From: Enterocloster bolteae
GTDB taxonomy: Bacteria > Bacillota > Clostridia > Lachnospirales > Lachnospiraceae
Direction of reading: 5' to 3'
Length of the DNA stretch: 64,000 nucleotides
NCBI GenBank assembly: GCA_021772025.1
Contig: JAETNT010000012.1
Coordinates: 1-64,000, forward strand
The position numbers and the translations under genes were made by a program. Below, piece by piece: positions 8,196 to 15,364 of this stretch. A model generated the notes under the pieces. It did no database searches and had not been told where the DNA came from. It saw only the letters and a program-made list of their open reading frames with translations. How positions within the stretch are numbered: position 1 is the first letter of the stretch; each line of letters begins with the position of its first letter.

Positions 8196-9299
8196 TTAAA
8201 GAGCATTTTTTATATAATCTTCTGCTTGCTGTCCGGAGATATTTAATATCTCCTGCAGAGATTTGGAAATTTCTTTATCGGAAACTTTTAGCTTATGATA
8301 GACCTTGATAATGGCAAAGGCTCGAGCCTCTGCTTGGAATTCTTGCCGAAGCTCTTCTGTAAGCTGAGGCCGGAGTTCTTCTGTAAGCTGAGGCCGGAGT
8401 TCTTCTGTAAGCTGAGGCCGGAGTTCTTCTGTAAGCTGAGGCCGGAGTTCTTCTGTAAGCTGAGGTCGAAGCTCCGCTATAAGCTGGGGTCGAAGCTCCT
8501 CTTTCACTTCCTTCTTCACTTCTTCCCGCAGTTCACTCCTCATATATTTTCGCTCTGTTTTCCGAAGCAATTCCAAGTCCCTTTTTGTATCATACTCAAA
8601 TATACTCACTGCTATCGCCTCCGCTTTCCAGGTGGAAAGAAACTCTGACAGGATACCCTCCCGGATACATTCATTCACAGCGCGTTCCACCGCATAATTT
8701 AGGGTCATGGTTTGGGTATAGGTTCTCACTTTGTCTACATACAGCATGTATTCCCATAGAGTCTGACAGGCCTCTGCTAAGTGTCTGTTGTGCCCTAAAT
8801 TAATGTTTAATAGGGTTGCTTTCAACTCTAAATCCGGAGACACGGATGGAATCTGGTAGGCATCAGATAACTTTAAGATAGTTCGGTCTCCTATAGGCCG
8901 GCTGCCGTTATAGAAAATAACAAAATGGGGGGTAGGGATTTTTACACGGCTTTCTGCATAGAGAGACTCATCCCTGATGATTTTTTGATATTCTTTGGCA
9001 ACATACAGTAGGTACCGAAGGGGCATATTGGGGCTGTAGCTGGATTGATGTTCGTAAAGGTTTAACTGGAAGTCAATGATAAATGCCAAGTCGTTTTTCA
9101 AATTCATATAAATGGCATTTTCCAAAGTAACTACCTCTAAATCCTGCGGCTCCTCATAGGCAGTTCCGTTTACTGCATTAAACAGACTTAAAAGTGCTTC
9201 CTTGTTATGAAACAGCATCCGAAACAACGTATCCTTGTGGTTGCGCTTAACACCAAGAAGCAGATGATCCTGAATCCGGTCTTTTTTCTTTTTCTTCAT
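8196..9299 (-). CDS. Rpn-like PD-(D/E)XK nuclease family protein with internal 8-residue repeats
   Basis: Belongs to the Rpn / transposase_31-like group of PD-(D/E)XK nucleases, whose members promote RecA-independent recombination or act in phage defence. The 367-residue protein has the nuclease-like N-terminal half (KRNHKDTLFRMLFHNKEALL, then LAFIIDFQLNLYEHQ, the D...(D/E)xQ strand), a middle helical part, and about six copies of an ELRPQLTE-type octapeptide at residues 270-315, predicted long helix or coiled coil. A short C-terminal domain follows. The start at 9299 has AGGAGG 6 nt upstream, and that site is embedded in alternative hairpins. The gene is a monocistron facing the opp terminator. 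Nuclease activity is not shown by sequence alone. Confidence 0.75.
   Translation of the reverse strand: MKKKKKDRIQDHLLLGVKRNHKDTLFRMLFHNKEALLSLFNAVNGTAYEEPQDLEVVTLENAIYMNLKNDLAFIIDFQLNLYEHQSSYSPNMPLRYLLYVAKEYQKIIRDESLYAESRVKIPTPHFVIFYNGSRPIGDRTILKLSDAYQIPSVSPDLELKATLLNINLGHNRHLAEACQTLWEYMLYVDKVRTYTQTMTLNYAVERAVNECIREGILSEFLSTWKAEAIAVSIFEYDTKRDLELLRKTERKYMRSELREEVKKEVKEELRPQLIAELRPQLTEELRPQLTEELRPQLTEELRPQLTEELRPQLTEELRQEFQAEARAFAIIKVYHKLKVSDKEISKSLQEILNISGQQAEDYIKNAL
8351..8494 (-). repeat. Six tandem 24-bp units inside the Rpn-like gene
   Basis: Units start at 8351, 8375, 8399, 8423, 8447 and 8471. Units 2 to 4 are identical, unit 1 differs by one base, and units 5 and 6 are progressively diverged. 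The 24-bp length keeps frame and encodes the ELRPQLTE octapeptide, so copy number changes would alter linker length without frameshift. Near-identity of the central copies suggests recent slippage. Confidence 0.95.
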
Positions 9300-9302
9300 T
9301 TG

Positions 9303-9371
9303 TCCTCCTCTGCAGGAGAACGGTAGAAAATCTCCTGCTTTTCATTTGAAGTGGAAAAGCATAGATTTTCT
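9303..9371 (-). promoter_or_regulatory. Alternative-hairpin leader of the Rpn-like gene
   Basis: Reading the minus strand, four segments can pair in mutually exclusive ways. Segment 1 (9354-9371) pairs with segment 2 (9325-9343) through AGAAAATCT/AGATTTTCT and GCTTTTC/GAAAAGC. Segment 2 (GCAGGAGA, 9331-9338) pairs with segment 3 (TCTCCTGC, 9312-9319). Segment 3 (TCTCCT, 9314-9319) pairs with the ribosome-binding site (AGGAGGA, 9303-9309). Pairing 1-2 leaves 3 free to mask the site; pairing 2-3 exposes it. The layout resembles translational attenuation; the trigger is unknown. Confidence 0.6.
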
Positions 9372-9452
9372 GATAGAGATAAAGAATATCACAGATGGCC
9401 ATAAGGCCGGAATATTAGAAACATATGCTTTATGTAGATTGTGTTCTGACTA

Positions 9453-9590
9453 CTAGACTCGTAAAGCACTTGGTCAAGTGTTCATATTATACCATATCCG
9501 CTAAGCTCGTGGAAGACCTCGCTAAGCGGCTAGGCATGTGTTCTCACTAGACTCGGGAAATACCTCGTCAAGTGTTCACATTATACCATA
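9453..9590 (-). repeat. 44-bp direct repeats with extended -10 promoter motifs
   Basis: Copies at 9453-9496 and 9547-9590 share CTAGACTCG at one end and TTATACCATA at the other, with a more diverged related unit at 9500-9543 between them. On the minus strand each outer copy reads TATGGTATAAT, an extended -10 box (TATAAT at 9486-9491 and 9580-9585), pointing toward the Rpn-like gene. No coding frame covers this stretch (9372-9597). The rest of it shows nothing recognisable. Confidence 0.7.
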
Positions 9591-9597
9591 GAAAAAA

Positions 9598-9665
9598 CAA
9601 AAAGCCCCTCCGCAGACATTTCTCGACATTAATAGACCTTATAGGGAGAAAGCCCTGCAAAGGGG
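9598..9665 (-). terminator. trxB terminator
   Basis: Minus-strand CCCCTTTGCAG (9655-9665) pairs over 11 positions, with two G-T pairs, with CTGCGGAGGGG (9605-9615), followed by CTTTTTG. The 39-nt loop is unusually long. Confidence 0.7.
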
Positions 9666-9700
9666 TGATGGAGTGTATGAAATTTTAAAAAGTAAAAAAG

Positions 9701-10864
9701 CTACAGGGCCAGCTTTTCTTTAAACTCTCCTTTTTCTACGACCAATGCAACGGCCGGAGTTTCCTGGCTGAGTACAACTTGATAACGGTCAGCCCAAGCC
9801 TTCTTTCTGGTAACATCAATCTCCATAACCGGATAGGGGGAGAGGATTTTTCCGATAGCGTCAATGCTCCCTTGATATTCCGGACTCCAGAAGCCTAATA
9901 CCACAGGGGTTTTACTTTCAATAACTCTTTCGCGGAAATAGTCCATATCCTCAATATAACGCTCTGCGGCAGTAGCGGCTATGGCACCGTCGGAGATAGC
10001 GGTGGAAACCTGACGAAGGTATTTATCCCGCACATCGCCGATAGCGTAAACACCGGGGATATTGGTTTCCATCTGCTCGTTGACATGGAGCCAGCCCCGG
10101 GAGTCCTTGTACAGCTCATCCGGGAGCCATTTTGTTTCCGGAATCATACCCACAAAGAAAAATACGCCGTCACAGGCAAAGTCGGTAATCTCTTCGGTTT
10201 TCATATTCTTGATCTTTACGCCGGTAACCTGATCCTCACCGCAGACCTGAGTCAAAACACTGTTCCACACAAAATCCATTTTGGGATGGGAGAGGGCTTT
10301 TTCGGCGGCCTGTTTATTGCAGTCCAAAACCCCTTCCTCGTGGAGTACGATTACCGTGACCCGGCTGGCAAATTTGGTAATAAACATCCCTTCCTCAATA
10401 GCCTGATCACCGCTTCCAACTACCACGACATGCTGATCCTGAAAGAACTCTGCATCGCAGGTGGCACAGTACGCCACGCCTTGTCCCGTAAGCTCACGCT
10501 CTCCTGGAATCCCGAGGATTCTGGCGGAAGTACCGGTGGCTATCACAACGGCTTTGGCACCATATTCATGGCGTCTGGTTTTTACTAATTTTACATCGCC
10601 GGATACATCCATGGATTTTACCGGTTCCCTTTTAATCTCTACGCCGAAGTTCTCTGCATGCCCGGCCATCTTTTCTGTTAAATCAGGACCGGAAGTAGAG
10701 GGGATGCCGGGGTAATTTACAATCTCCCTGGTAGTATAAGCCCGCCCGCCTACAGTACTTTTTTCCAGAATCAGGGTGTTCAAATGAGCCCGTCCTCCAT
10801 AGATTCCGGCGGCCAGCCCGGCCGGCCCTGCGCCAATGATAATTAAATCGTACATTGCATCCAT
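9701..10864 (-). CDS. trxB: Thioredoxin reductase with an extra C-terminal thioredoxin-like domain
   Basis: FAD enzyme that passes electrons from NADPH to thioredoxin. In 387 residues it shows the FAD fold GAGPAGLAAG (11-20), redox pair CATC (133-136), NADPH loop GSGDQAIEEG (about 150-159) and the C-terminal FAD motif YAIGDVR. Standard TrxB ends near residue 310; here about 75 residues follow, starting TPVVLGFWSPEYQGS. This resembles a thioredoxin beta strand and helix in which the WCxxC site is replaced by WSPEY, so it cannot do thiol exchange. The start at 10864 is chosen because GGAGGA lies just upstream, inside the longer frame. It is divergent from a thioredoxin gene, its likely partner. 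Confidence 0.88.
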   Translation of the reverse strand: MDAMYDLIIIGAGPAGLAAGIYGGRAHLNTLILEKSTVGGRAYTTREIVNYPGIPSTSGPDLTEKMAGHAENFGVEIKREPVKSMDVSGDVKLVKTRRHEYGAKAVVIATGTSARILGIPGERELTGQGVAYCATCDAEFFQDQHVVVVGSGDQAIEEGMFITKFASRVTVIVLHEEGVLDCNKQAAEKALSHPKMDFVWNSVLTQVCGEDQVTGVKIKNMKTEEITDFACDGVFFFVGMIPETKWLPDELYKDSRGWLHVNEQMETNIPGVYAIGDVRDKYLRQVSTAISDGAIAATAAERYIEDMDYFRERVIESKTPVVLGFWSPEYQGSIDAIGKILSPYPVMEIDVTRKKAWADRYQVVLSQETPAVALVVEKGEFKEKLAL

Positions 10865-10890
10865 GTTTGTTTCCTCCATTTTTTCATACT

Positions 10891-10930
10891 ATGATGTTGG
10901 AGTCAAAAGCTATTTTAACTCCGGTATCAC
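10891..10930. repeat. Dispersed 40-bp imperfect palindrome, copy 1
   Basis: Begins ATGATGTTGG and ends GGTATCAC; the core GGAGTCAAAA/TTTTAACTCC forms a stem with one mismatch. It matches the element at 57851-57890 at 33 of 40 positions. It lies between the divergent trxB and thioredoxin genes, just upstream of the trxB ribosome site. Confidence 0.75.
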
Positions 10931-11013
10931 ACTATATCACACTGCCTCTGAATTAAAACTCACAGATAACTTTATTTTAACATATTTTTCTGAAATTACT
11001 ATAACATATATTA

Positions 11014-11042
11014 TTGTCCCGAGACAGATTTCATGGTATACT
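11014..11042 (+). promoter_or_regulatory. Promoter of the thioredoxin-arylsulfotransferase pair
   Basis: TTGTCC (11014-11019) and TATACT (11037-11042) with 17-nt spacing, about 34 nt before the AAAGGAGG site of the thioredoxin gene. Confidence 0.65.
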
Positions 11043-11082
11043 TGCATTAGATTTAAAAACAAGACAAAGGAGGCACAATTTT

Positions 11083-11397
11083 ATGAAAAAATTGAACTCA
11101 CGGGCATTTGAAGAATACATTGAAAATGACGGTGAGACTTGTCTGGTGATTTTCTCCAGAAAGAGCTGTCATGTATGTAAGGGTGTCCATGCAGTGCTAG
11201 AAGATCTGGAAGGCGATTACAAGGGAAAAATGCCGTTTTATGAAGTGGATGTAGAGGAAGAAGCATCGCTTTTTGAAAAAATGATGATGAAAGGCGTTCC
11301 TCAGGTTATAATTTTTGATAACGGAGAGATAGTAGAAAAGCTGGCCGGCAACCATGAAGAGGATGACTATATTGATGCCATTGAAAAATACATTTAA
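11083..11397 (+). CDS. Thioredoxin-family protein
   Basis: Small cytoplasmic thiol-disulfide protein of 104 residues. The active site is CHVC (29-32) rather than WCGPC, and the cis-proline is in GVPQVIIF (about 73-80). It lacks the Trp before the active site, so its partner range and potential may differ from canonical TrxA. AAAGGAGG precedes the ATG. It is divergent from trxB and followed 45 nt later by the arylsulfotransferase gene, which suggests it receives electrons from TrxB and may serve that enzyme. Confidence 0.85.
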   Translation: MKKLNSRAFEEYIENDGETCLVIFSRKSCHVCKGVHAVLEDLEGDYKGKMPFYEVDVEEEASLFEKMMMKGVPQVIIFDNGEIVEKLAGNHEEDDYIDAIEKYI

Positions 11398-11442
11398 TCA
11401 TTACCCGGCATCAGCCGGTTAATAAAAAGGAGGTCATAACAT

Positions 11443-12867
11443 ATGGGACTTTATAATGTATACCCTATGGGAACAACAATCTACAACCCGGAGAAAGCCT
11501 GGAATGGTTACACTCTGATGCAGTGCCAGGGCATCGGCGCTGTTCTGGTAGACATGAACGGCAATGTAGCAAAGGTTTGGAAGGATGTTCAGGGCTTTCC
11601 CAACAAGCTGCTTCCCGGCGGTTATGTAATGGGAAGTCTGGGACTTCGTGATCCGAAGTTTGGATATCAGGATCAGACCGATCTGGTTCAGGTTGACTGG
11701 GACGGCAAGGTAGTCTGGAAATTTGATAAGAAAGAACTGGTAGATGATGACGGAGACAAGAGGTGGATTGCACGTCAGCACCACGATTACCAGAGAGAAG
11801 GCAATCCGGTTGGTTACTATGTGCCTGGTATGGAATGTAAGACTGACAGCGGCAACACATTAATTTTGTGTCATGAGGATGTTTACAATAAGAAAATTAG
11901 TGAGCATCGCCTGTTAGACGATGTATTTATTGAGGTAGACTGGGAAGGCAACATTGTTTGGGAGTGGCATGCCAACAAACATTTTGCAGAGCTTGGTTTC
12001 GATGAGATTCAAAAGAACGTATTGGCCCGTAATCCTAATAATCATGAGAACGGCGGCGGACAGGGCGACTGGATGCACATCAACTCCATGAGTGTATTAG
12101 GTCCTAATAAATGGTATGATGCAGGCGATGAGAGGTTCAATCCTGAGAATATTATCTGGGATGCCCGTGAGTCCAACATTCTGGCTATCATCAGCAAGAA
12201 GACCGGAAAAATCGTATGGCAGATCGGACCGGATTTCACTAAGACCAAAGAGCTGCGTATTATGGGACAGATTATCGGTCAGCATCACTGCCATATGATT
12301 CCCAAGGGGCTCCCCGGCGAGGGCAATATCCTTGTATTTGATAACGGCGGTTGGGCCGGCTATGGTATGCCCAGCAGAGTCAGCAGAGACGGTACCAAGG
12401 CCGATCTTCGTGATCATTCCCGTATTTTGGAATTCGACCCGGTTACCTTAGAGGTGGTTTGGGAGTTTAAGGGACTGGTATTCGGAGGCATGTTAGGACT
12501 GGTTGCAAATTCTAAATTCTACAGCCCCCTTATCAGCTCCGCACAGAGACTGCCAAACGGCAATACTCTGATTACCGAAGGCTGCTATATGCGTATGTTT
12601 GAGGTTACTCCTGAGAAGGAAGTAGTTTGGGAGTATATCGCTCCGTTCAAGGGAATGAGAGAACTGGTATACCGGGCGTACCGTTATCCGTATGATTATG
12701 TTCCCCAGTTAGAGAAGCCGGTTGAGACTCCTGTAGAGCGGCTTGACTGCCATGATTTCCGTGTGCCGGGAGCAGCAGAAGGAACCATTAAGGAGATGAC
12801 TCCTGTAGAAGGAACCTTAGGCTATAACAGTAAGATTGATGCCTGTGTAACAGACGGTCAGGTTTAA
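11443..12867 (+). CDS. Arylsulfotransferase (ASST) family protein, cytoplasmic
   Basis: Resembles aryl-sulfate sulfotransferases, PAPS-independent enzymes that move sulfate between phenols. The 474-residue chain is rich in repeated blade motifs of the form VDWDGKVVWKFD, VDWEGNIVWEWH, ILEFDPVTLEVVWEF and EVTPEKEVVWEY, a six-bladed propeller pattern. Histidines in RQHHDY, DWMHINSM and GQHHCHM are candidates for the catalytic and sulfate-binding His residues. No signal peptide is visible, unlike the periplasmic E. coli enzyme, so this form should act inside the cell. A strong GGAGG precedes ATG 11443. Family confidence is moderate to good; substrate is unknown, and another propeller function is possible. 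Confidence 0.7.
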   Translation: MGLYNVYPMGTTIYNPEKAWNGYTLMQCQGIGAVLVDMNGNVAKVWKDVQGFPNKLLPGGYVMGSLGLRDPKFGYQDQTDLVQVDWDGKVVWKFDKKELVDDDGDKRWIARQHHDYQREGNPVGYYVPGMECKTDSGNTLILCHEDVYNKKISEHRLLDDVFIEVDWEGNIVWEWHANKHFAELGFDEIQKNVLARNPNNHENGGGQGDWMHINSMSVLGPNKWYDAGDERFNPENIIWDARESNILAIISKKTGKIVWQIGPDFTKTKELRIMGQIIGQHHCHMIPKGLPGEGNILVFDNGGWAGYGMPSRVSRDGTKADLRDHSRILEFDPVTLEVVWEFKGLVFGGMLGLVANSKFYSPLISSAQRLPNGNTLITEGCYMRMFEVTPEKEVVWEYIAPFKGMRELVYRAYRYPYDYVPQLEKPVETPVERLDCHDFRVPGAAEGTIKEMTPVEGTLGYNSKIDACVTDGQV

Positions 12868-12900
12868 TTTTCAAAGCTTTTTTAACAAATAAAAGTACAT

Positions 12901-12951
12901 AAAAACAGCCGCCCATTTTGGTCACCTTTACCAAGTGGACGGCTGTTTTTT
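12901..12951. terminator. Bidirectional terminator
   Basis: Hairpin built on ACAGCCG...CGGCTGT with further pairing toward the loop, flanked by A5 on the left and T6 on the right, between the convergent arylsulfotransferase and serine hydrolase genes. Confidence 0.85.
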
Positions 12952-12991
12952 AATCGCAATATTCATTTTCGGCGATGGATGAAAAAATTTG

Positions 12992-13846
12992 CTACAAGAC
13001 AAATCTTCCCTCCAAAGCCAAAAACTGATCCAGCATCATTCGGCTGACCTTGGCGCCAAAACGGGTGGCCGGGTGATTTGAATAGTACATGGGATCGCTG
13101 AAATTTTTATGCATCATTACAATTACATAAGGGCCATAGGGGGTGTAGATAATGCCGCCGTCGTTACGGCACTCATCCATGCTGCCGCTTTTGGAGGCCA
13201 CCTGGATAGAATTTTCTTCTCCATTGTCTTCTCCATCCATGTAGTACGCCGGAAATTCCCCGGTAATCATGGAATTGTAATGCTGCTTTTTGAAAATTTC
13301 AATCATAGCCTGATCCGCTTTGGGGCTAATCAGCTCATGCTTTGCCAGTCTTGTAAAAATGCTGGCATAATCTCTGGGAGTGGAGGTTCCAAGACGCCCC
13401 AGACCGGGACTGTCAAATTGAAGGAACCGGTGAAGCTTAGTAGAAGCGCAGCCTAATCTTTCGATACAGGCATTGATGGTGTCAATACCCAGATATTCAA
13501 TTATCATGTTGGCAGCGGCATTGTCGCTGACGATAATCATCAAAGTGGCGGCATCCTTTACCCGAAGAAGAACGCCGAAATCCAGAGAATGAAGTAAACC
13601 GCTTCCGGAAACCCGATGCTGTGCGCGGTAAGTTAAGATGTCCTCCGGGTTAGCTTTTCCATGTTCAATCTGATCAAAGAGGCATACCAGAATATAGGCT
13701 TTAATCGTGCTGGCGGTTTCAAAATCTTCGTCTGCATGGATGGAAACCACATTGCCTTTTAAATCATCTGCATAGAAACCCATGCGGCCGTCATAACTTT
13801 TTAATTCGGCAATGATTCGTTGCTCCAGTGTAAATTTTGGATCCAT
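12992..13846 (-). CDS. Beta-lactamase-like serine hydrolase (class A / PF13354 fold)
   Basis: Penicillin-recognising serine hydrolase fold, 284 residues. The three family motifs are present: STIK (Ser46-Lys49), SDN (107-109) and KSG (219-221). No class A general-base motif ExxLN is seen in the expected stretch (about 140-155 reads FLQFDSPGLGRLG), and there is no signal peptide. It is therefore unlikely to be a secreted resistance enzyme and is better called a cytoplasmic serine hydrolase of unknown substrate. The start at 13846 has AGGGAGA 8 nt upstream. It is monocistronic, between a terminator and a tRNA. Confidence 0.82.
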   Translation of the reverse strand: MDPKFTLEQRIIAELKSYDGRMGFYADDLKGNVVSIHADEDFETASTIKAYILVCLFDQIEHGKANPEDILTYRAQHRVSGSGLLHSLDFGVLLRVKDAATLMIIVSDNAAANMIIEYLGIDTINACIERLGCASTKLHRFLQFDSPGLGRLGTSTPRDYASIFTRLAKHELISPKADQAMIEIFKKQHYNSMITGEFPAYYMDGEDNGEENSIQVASKSGSMDECRNDGGIIYTPYGPYVIVMMHKNFSDPMYYSNHPATRFGAKVSRMMLDQFLALEGRFVL

Positions 13847-13902
13847 AAAAATATCTCCCTGCGTAAAATGGTTCACAATGCCGTGAAAGATCGTGAGTTA
13901 TG

Positions 13903-13934
13903 AAAAAAGCCTCACAACCTTTCGATTGCGAGGC
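13903..13934 (-). terminator. tRNA-Arg terminator
   Basis: Minus-strand GCCTCGCAA (13926-13934) pairs with TTGTGAGGC (13909-13917), followed by six T, 11 nt after the tRNA 3' end. Confidence 0.9.
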
Positions 13935-13944
13935 ACATCTTAAG

Positions 13945-14018
13945 CGCGCCAGAGAAGATTCGAACTCCCGACACTACGGTCCGTAGCCGTATGCTCTATC
14001 CAGCTGAGCTACTGACGC
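13945..14018 (-). tRNA. tRNA-Arg (anticodon ACG)
   Basis: A full cloverleaf can be drawn on the minus strand. The acceptor GCGTCAG pairs with CTGGCGC, the D arm is GCTCAGCTGGATAGAGC, the anticodon stem TACGG/CCGTA holds loop CTACGGA with anticodon ACG, and the T arm contains TTCGAAT. The discriminator is G and CCA is not encoded. The A34 is expected to be edited to inosine so that CGU, CGC and CGA are read. Confidence 0.95.
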
Positions 14019-14066
14019 ACACCACTGCAAGTCCACCCAAGCGGTTTCTTTAACAGCGCAAAAATA

Positions 14067-14095
14067 ATTATAAACGAGACCTGTGGAAAAGTCAA
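14067..14095 (-). promoter_or_regulatory. Promoter of tRNA-Arg
   Basis: On the minus strand TTGACT (14090-14095), 17 nt, TATAAT (14067-14072), about 50 nt before the tRNA. Confidence 0.8.
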
Positions 14096-14161
14096 CAGTT
14101 TTTTTGAAAAATCTCAAATGCATGAAAGACGTTTTGTGGAGGAACGGGAGTTGAATTCTGG

Positions 14162-14190
14162 TTGCAATTTCCTGTGAGAGTGCATATAAT
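14162..14190 (+). promoter_or_regulatory. Candidate promoter of alr, very close to the start codon
   Basis: TTGCAA (14162-14167), 17 nt, TATAAT (14185-14190). Only 7 nt separate the -10 box from ATG 14198, so a transcript from it would begin at or next to the start codon. Confidence 0.5.
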
Positions 14191-14197
14191 TGGAGGC

Positions 14198-15364
14198 ATG
14201 AATACACTGCCAATTTATCGGGAAACGGTAATCGAAGTAAACTTAGACAGAATTGCGTATAATATGGAACAGATTCGGGCCATGGTCGGAAAGGACGTAA
14301 AAATTGCAGCCGTTGTAAAAGCCAACGGCTATGGGCACGGGGCAGTGGGAATTGCTCCGGCGATTATGGAACATGGCGGCGATATGCTCTGTGTAGCGAC
14401 TCTGACAGAAGCCATAGAATTAAAAGAATTTTATCCCCGGTATCCGGTACTGATTATGGGACTGACACCGGAGGAATATTTTCCGGATATGCTGGATTAC
14501 AATATCCTCCAGACCGTTGATACTCTAGAGCAGGCAAAAGCTTTGGCGGCTCTGGCAAAGGAGCGGGGAGTAACTGCCGGCATCCATATAAAATATGATA
14601 CTGGATTTCATCGTATCGGTTTTCCGGACACTCCCGAAAGTTATAAGGATATTGAGGAAATCAGCCGGATGGAGGGGCTTAAAATAGAAGGGATTTTTTC
14701 CCATTTAGTTCTTCTGGATGATGAATCCAACAGACGGCAATATGAAGATTTCTGCCGGATTGTCAGGACATTAAGAGAACGGGGGGTAATTCTTCCCTGC
14801 TGCCACCTGGCGGATTCCATTGCTTCCGTAGACTACCCTCAGTACCGGATGGATATGATTCGGGCAGGAGCGATCATTTATGGATTAAAGGGCTTCCACA
14901 AGGGCCGGCTGAACGTAAAACAGGCTCTTACCTTTAAAACGAAAATCAATCATATTACGGAAATAAAAGCCGGGGAAGGGGTAAGCTATGACTTTATGTG
15001 GCGTACAGAGCGAGATACTCGAATTGGCACTCTGCCTTTTGGATATGCGGACGGTTATCCCAGAAACTTAAGGGGAAAAGCCATGGTAACCATCCGCGGA
15101 AAGCAGGTTCCGGTGGTAGGCGTACTGTGCATGGATCAGTGTATGGTAGATTTGGGAGATGTGCCGGAGGCACAGATTGGAGATGAGGTTATTATTTATG
15201 GAGACGGTACAGGAAATACCCTGGACATTCAGGCAGTCAGTGTGCTGGCGGAAACCAATAAAAATGATATTGTGTCCCGCCTTACAGCCAGGCCGGCCAG
15301 AATATACGTAAAAGACGGCAAAATCGCAGACATCAGCACTATGGTTGGGAGGAAACTTACATGA
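14198..15364 (+). CDS. alr: Alanine racemase
   Basis: PLP enzyme that interconverts L- and D-alanine for peptidoglycan; 388 residues. The PLP lysine is in VVKANGYGHG (Lys41) and the catalytic tyrosine region is GVSYDFMW (about 265-272). The N-terminal TIM barrel and C-terminal beta domain (IGTLPFGYADGYPR, VCMDQCMVD-like region) are complete. ATG 14198 is preferred by homology to the usual MNT...EVNLD start; GGAGG is only 1 nt away, which is too close for normal use, and a promoter -10 sits just upstream, so the mRNA may be leaderless. It overlaps the next gene by ATGA. Confidence 0.93.
   Translation: MNTLPIYRETVIEVNLDRIAYNMEQIRAMVGKDVKIAAVVKANGYGHGAVGIAPAIMEHGGDMLCVATLTEAIELKEFYPRYPVLIMGLTPEEYFPDMLDYNILQTVDTLEQAKALAALAKERGVTAGIHIKYDTGFHRIGFPDTPESYKDIEEISRMEGLKIEGIFSHLVLLDDESNRRQYEDFCRIVRTLRERGVILPCCHLADSIASVDYPQYRMDMIRAGAIIYGLKGFHKGRLNVKQALTFKTKINHITEIKAGEGVSYDFMWRTERDTRIGTLPFGYADGYPRNLRGKAMVTIRGKQVPVVGVLCMDQCMVDLGDVPEAQIGDEVIIYGDGTGNTLDIQAVSVLAETNKNDIVSRLTARPARIYVKDGKIADISTMVGRKLT

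Noticed and set aside
8351-8494. Evenly spaced 24-bp repeats looked at as a possible CRISPR array
   Set aside because: The units are contiguous without unique spacers and encode an in-frame octapeptide.
8295-8648. Plus-strand open frame of 117 residues over the repeats
   Set aside because: It is the antisense shadow of the Rpn-like gene; low-complexity content and no ribosome site.
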